DNA of 64,000 nucleotides from Alphaproteobacteria bacterium (GTDB lineage: Bacteria; Pseudomonadota; Alphaproteobacteria; Rhizobiales; Rhizobiaceae): positions 1 to 64,000 of the forward strand of contig JAHJHT010000007.1 in assembly GCA_018823835.1 (NCBI GenBank). Reading direction: 5' to 3'. Made by a program: the position numbers and the translations under genes. Positions 61,882 to 64,000 of this stretch are shown here, piece by piece (position 1 is the first letter of the stretch; each line of letters begins with the position of its first letter). The notes beneath the pieces are model-generated. The model was not told where the DNA came from. It worked only from the letters and a program-made list of their open reading frames with translations, and searched no databases.

Positions 61882-61914
61882 GCCGGAATTAACGCCCCTG
61901 GGGCATAATCCGGC
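61882..61914. repeat. Imperfect inverted repeat after the glycerate kinase gene
   Basis: GCCGGAATTA and TAATCCGGC flank a GCCCC-TG-GGGC core, forming a long hairpin that ends one base before the ATG of the next gene. It may be a terminator for the preceding gene, or an operator or RNA structure at the following start. There is no T tract. Confidence 0.5.
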
Positions 61915-61915
61915 T

Positions 61916-62401
61916 ATGTCTATGGCCAGAACTGCAAGCGCGCATCCTGCCAGGCTGGAATGGCGCAACAACATGGCGGTGGTCGGATGGGTCTTCATGG
62001 CCATCTGGACCGGCATGCTGGTCCTGTTCACATGGCTCTTCATCCGGGAAGGCGGCTTCAATCAATTCAGCCCTCCCGTCGAGATCGGCATCATGGCGCT
62101 GTTCTGGCTGTTCAGCGTCGGCGGCTGCCGGTTCTTCTTCGCCATGCCGCGGGTGCAGGTCACGATCGTCCTCAGCGAAGTCGTGGTGCGCGAACGCTGG
62201 GCCTGGCGCCTGCGCGAGGAGCGCTTCGCCCTGCGCAAGCTCGCCGCACCGGTGTTTTCCGAGGAGAAAGATTCCGACGGCGATGCCTACTTCAAGAGCA
62301 CGCTGACCCTGCCGTCCGGCCGCAAGGTCGACATCGCCGAGGCGCATGACAAGAAGGCCGTGCAGGCCGCGCATGACCGGCTGATTGCCGCGATGACGTG
62401 A
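61916..62401 (+). CDS. Predicted membrane protein, two transmembrane segments
   Basis: The 161-aa protein has two hydrophobic segments (about 20-44 and 56-77) and a polar C-terminal half with a beta-rich PH-like look (VQVTIVLSEVVVRERW). No known family was recalled. The start at 61916 has a poor ribosome site; an ATG at 61922 is an alternative. It runs towards the UdgX gene with 12 bases between stops. Confidence 0.6.
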   Translation: MSMARTASAHPARLEWRNNMAVVGWVFMAIWTGMLVLFTWLFIREGGFNQFSPPVEIGIMALFWLFSVGGCRFFFAMPRVQVTIVLSEVVVRERWAWRLREERFALRKLAAPVFSEEKDSDGDAYFKSTLTLPSGRKVDIAEAHDKKAVQAAHDRLIAAMT

Positions 62402-62413
62402 TGCCTAGGAGCG

Positions 62414-63883
62414 TCAGGCCGCCATGAGCTGCTTGACCGCTCGGATGTCGGCCAGGAAGCGCTCATGTTCCGCCGCCTTGTCGCGCGCGTCCGGAATGCG
62501 CAGCAGGAACGAGGGGTGGACGGTGAGGAAAATCTTCAGGCCGTCGGCGCGCTCGATCACCTCGCCACGCATTCTGGTGATCGGCACCGCCTTGCCGAGC
62601 AGCGACTGTGCGGCTGTGGCGCCGAGCGCCACCACCAGCTCCGGACGGATCAGCGCCAGTTCCTTGTCCAGCCACCAGCGGCAGGCGCTGATCTCGCCGG
62701 CATTGGGCTTGGAGTGGATGCGCCGCTTGCCGCGCGGCTCGAACTTGAAGTGCTTCACAGCATTGGTGACATAGGTCAGACGGCGGTCGAGCTCGGCCTC
62801 GTCGAGCACCGCGTCGAACAGTTTTCCGGCCGGACCGACGAAGGGCCTTCCGGCAATGTCCTCCTGGTCGCCCGGCTGCTCGCCGACGAAGACGACGCGC
62901 GCCGCACCGGGGCCTTCGCCGAACACGGTCTGCGTCGCTTCGCGCCAGAGCGGGCAGCGCCGGCAGCCTTTCGCGGCCTCGCGCAATTCTTCGAGCGTGG
63001 TCGCCTCGGCGCCGTCGCCCTTGCGGTCGTCCGGTTGCGGCGCGGGCCAGTGCCTGGCCTGAACCTTGGCGTGATGCGGTGCGGGTGTTGTCGGCATCTT
63101 CTCGATCATCTCCCGTGCGGCGTCCTCGGCGCCGGCGATCATGCCGGAAATGAGCGAAGCCTCGGGAAGGTTGCGCCAGTATTTCTTCGGCATCTCGGCC
63201 TGCATCGCCTTCACCTTGAGCCGCGCGGGGTTGAAGATCGAGCGGAAATAGGTGCGCCAAAGGTCCTCGGCGCCGTCATCGGGCGGCGCATCGGTCTTCG
63301 AAGCCCCCGGTCCGATGGCCAGGCGCTCGCCGTCCCAGTCGGCCGAGGCGTAGGGCGTCAGGATCGTCCAGCGCATGCCGGTAAAGCGGCGCACGAAGAA
63401 GGGCGCGTTGCGCTCGACGATGAAGTGATCCGGCTCGAACCAGGCGACGTAGCGCTCGGTCTCTTCCGCGCCGATCCGCCGGAAGCGCACGAAGGCGCGC
63501 ATCTTGTGGGTGTCGCGGCGCACCGACTTTTCCATCGCCTCGAAGCGCCGGACGTCCGGGTCGGAGGCGATCTTCATCAGGTTGGGTTCGGCGACGATTC
63601 TCAGCAGCATGCGATAGAGAAAGGCGAAGCGCTCGGGATCGCTGTGACAGATTACCGTTTCGGCCCGCGTGACGAACTCGCGCGGCACCGACAGCGCCGC
63701 CGACGGGTGGGCATTGTCCAGCAAGGACGACGGTGCGTCCGCCGTCCCGCCGACGCTCCATTCGACCTCGCCGCCCGGTACGCGCTCCGCCGCCAGCCGG
63801 CGCGCGGCGCGCCGCCAGCCGTCGAAATCGGCCGGCCCGTCGAGTGCCACGCGGAAACGGGCGAGGGAGAGCGCCTCCTGCAT
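62414..63883 (-). CDS. DUF4130 plus UdgX uracil-DNA glycosylase fusion
   Basis: The 489-aa protein has an N-terminal DUF4130 domain (about 1-245, AVALDG-like opening with FDGWRRAARRL and RWTILTPYASADWDG) and a C-terminal family-4-like glycosylase. The latter has CRRCPLW Cys ligands for the 4Fe-4S cluster, GEQPGDQEDIAGRPFVGPAG and KRRIHSKPNAGEI, the loop whose His makes the covalent uracil-DNA bond in UdgX. It would act on uracil in DNA. It lies 2 bases downstream of the radical-SAM gene at the window edge, its usual partner. Confidence 0.9.
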   Translation of the reverse strand: MQEALSLARFRVALDGPADFDGWRRAARRLAAERVPGGEVEWSVGGTADAPSSLLDNAHPSAALSVPREFVTRAETVICHSDPERFAFLYRMLLRIVAEPNLMKIASDPDVRRFEAMEKSVRRDTHKMRAFVRFRRIGAEETERYVAWFEPDHFIVERNAPFFVRRFTGMRWTILTPYASADWDGERLAIGPGASKTDAPPDDGAEDLWRTYFRSIFNPARLKVKAMQAEMPKKYWRNLPEASLISGMIAGAEDAAREMIEKMPTTPAPHHAKVQARHWPAPQPDDRKGDGAEATTLEELREAAKGCRRCPLWREATQTVFGEGPGAARVVFVGEQPGDQEDIAGRPFVGPAGKLFDAVLDEAELDRRLTYVTNAVKHFKFEPRGKRRIHSKPNAGEISACRWWLDKELALIRPELVVALGATAAQSLLGKAVPITRMRGEVIERADGLKIFLTVHPSFLLRIPDARDKAAEHERFLADIRAVKQLMAA

Positions 63884-63885
63884 GG

Positions 63886-64000
63886 TCAGAACAGCGACAG
63901 CTGCGTCGGCTGCGCGACGAGGCGCCGGCGCAGATGCGTCTCGTCGGTCAGGCCGCCCGGCGACCAGCCCTCGGCCTCGATGAAGGGCCTCACCTTGCCG
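63886..64000 (-). CDS. Putative DNA modification/repair radical-SAM protein, C-terminus (partial)
   Basis: The minus strand reads an open frame into the window and stops at 63886 with RPFIEAEGWSPGGLT and an ending LVAQPTQLSLF. The QLSLF ending and the position directly before the DUF4130-UdgX gene match the radical-SAM partner proteins of that family. Only about 37 residues are present, so the call rests on context and the C-terminal motif. Confidence 0.65.
   Translation of the reverse strand, partial: GKVRPFIEAEGWSPGGLTDETHLRRRLVAQPTQLSLF

Overview
The window looks like a chromosomal segment of an alphaproteobacterium of the order Hyphomicrobiales (Rhizobiales), probably near Mesorhizobium, Aminobacter and other Phyllobacteriaceae. 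The reasons are the high GC content, the 23S-5S-tRNA-fMet order, a mannosylfructose synthase/phosphatase pair of the Agrobacterium type, a membrane urate oxidase (PuuD), a fused PuuE-UraD protein and a CaiD/L-carnitine-dehydrogenase operon. No prophage, insertion sequence or CRISPR array was seen. Gene identities come from reading the translated proteins and recalling families; no database search was run.

Layout. 1-880: 3' end of an rRNA operon (23S, 5S, initiator tRNA, terminator). 0.97-2.7 kb: FkbM-type methyltransferase and glycosyltransferase. 3.1-6.9 kb: GH32 beta-fructosidase converging on a mannosylfructose-phosphate phosphatase/synthase operon. 7.2-10.2 kb: modABC and a single-domain ModE behind a likely molybdate-responsive operator. 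10.3-16.1 kb: a CUT2 (ribose-type) sugar ABC system with two NAD(P)-dependent oxidoreductases and a FadR/GntR regulator. 16.2-23.6 kb: mixed housekeeping genes (EEP phosphatase, PPi-type phosphofructokinase, K+ channel, GABA aminotransferase, L,D-transpeptidase, LysE exporter, TTC38-like TPR protein). 23.8-26.7 kb: xylBA.

27.0-37.2 kb: a carnitine / gamma-butyrobetaine catabolic operon behind a GlxA/CdhR-type regulator: BKACE, an HD-domain protein with the metal-ligand pattern of PhnZ-like diiron oxygenases, L-carnitine dehydrogenase, acyl-CoA dehydrogenase, a DUF2161 nuclease-fold protein, an ADP/NDP-forming acyl-CoA synthetase, CaiD, an HSL-type esterase and a HAD phosphatase. 37.2-47.1 kb: an oppositely oriented group with an AP-superfamily hydrolase, a peptide-type ABC importer with two close paralogous Tat-type binding proteins, and a CocE/NonD hydrolase.

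47.1-61.9 kb: a purine-to-glyoxylate island. GuaD and XdhABC lead to urate; PuuD, UraH and UraD convert urate to allantoin; PuuE, AllE and AllA act on later ureides, and a type-2 glycerate kinase could salvage glyoxylate. Allantoate amidohydrolase is not in the window. Two intergenic regions of this island share a 12-mer and a 9-mer, which are candidate regulator sites. The window ends with a small membrane protein, a DUF4130-UdgX fusion and the C-terminus of its usual radical-SAM partner.

The observation most worth follow-up is the PhnZ-like HD protein translationally coupled to L-carnitine dehydrogenase, in an operon with no recognisable betainyl-CoA thioesterase. The GH32 enzyme beside mannosylfructose synthesis, the shared purine-island motifs and the duplicated binding proteins come next.
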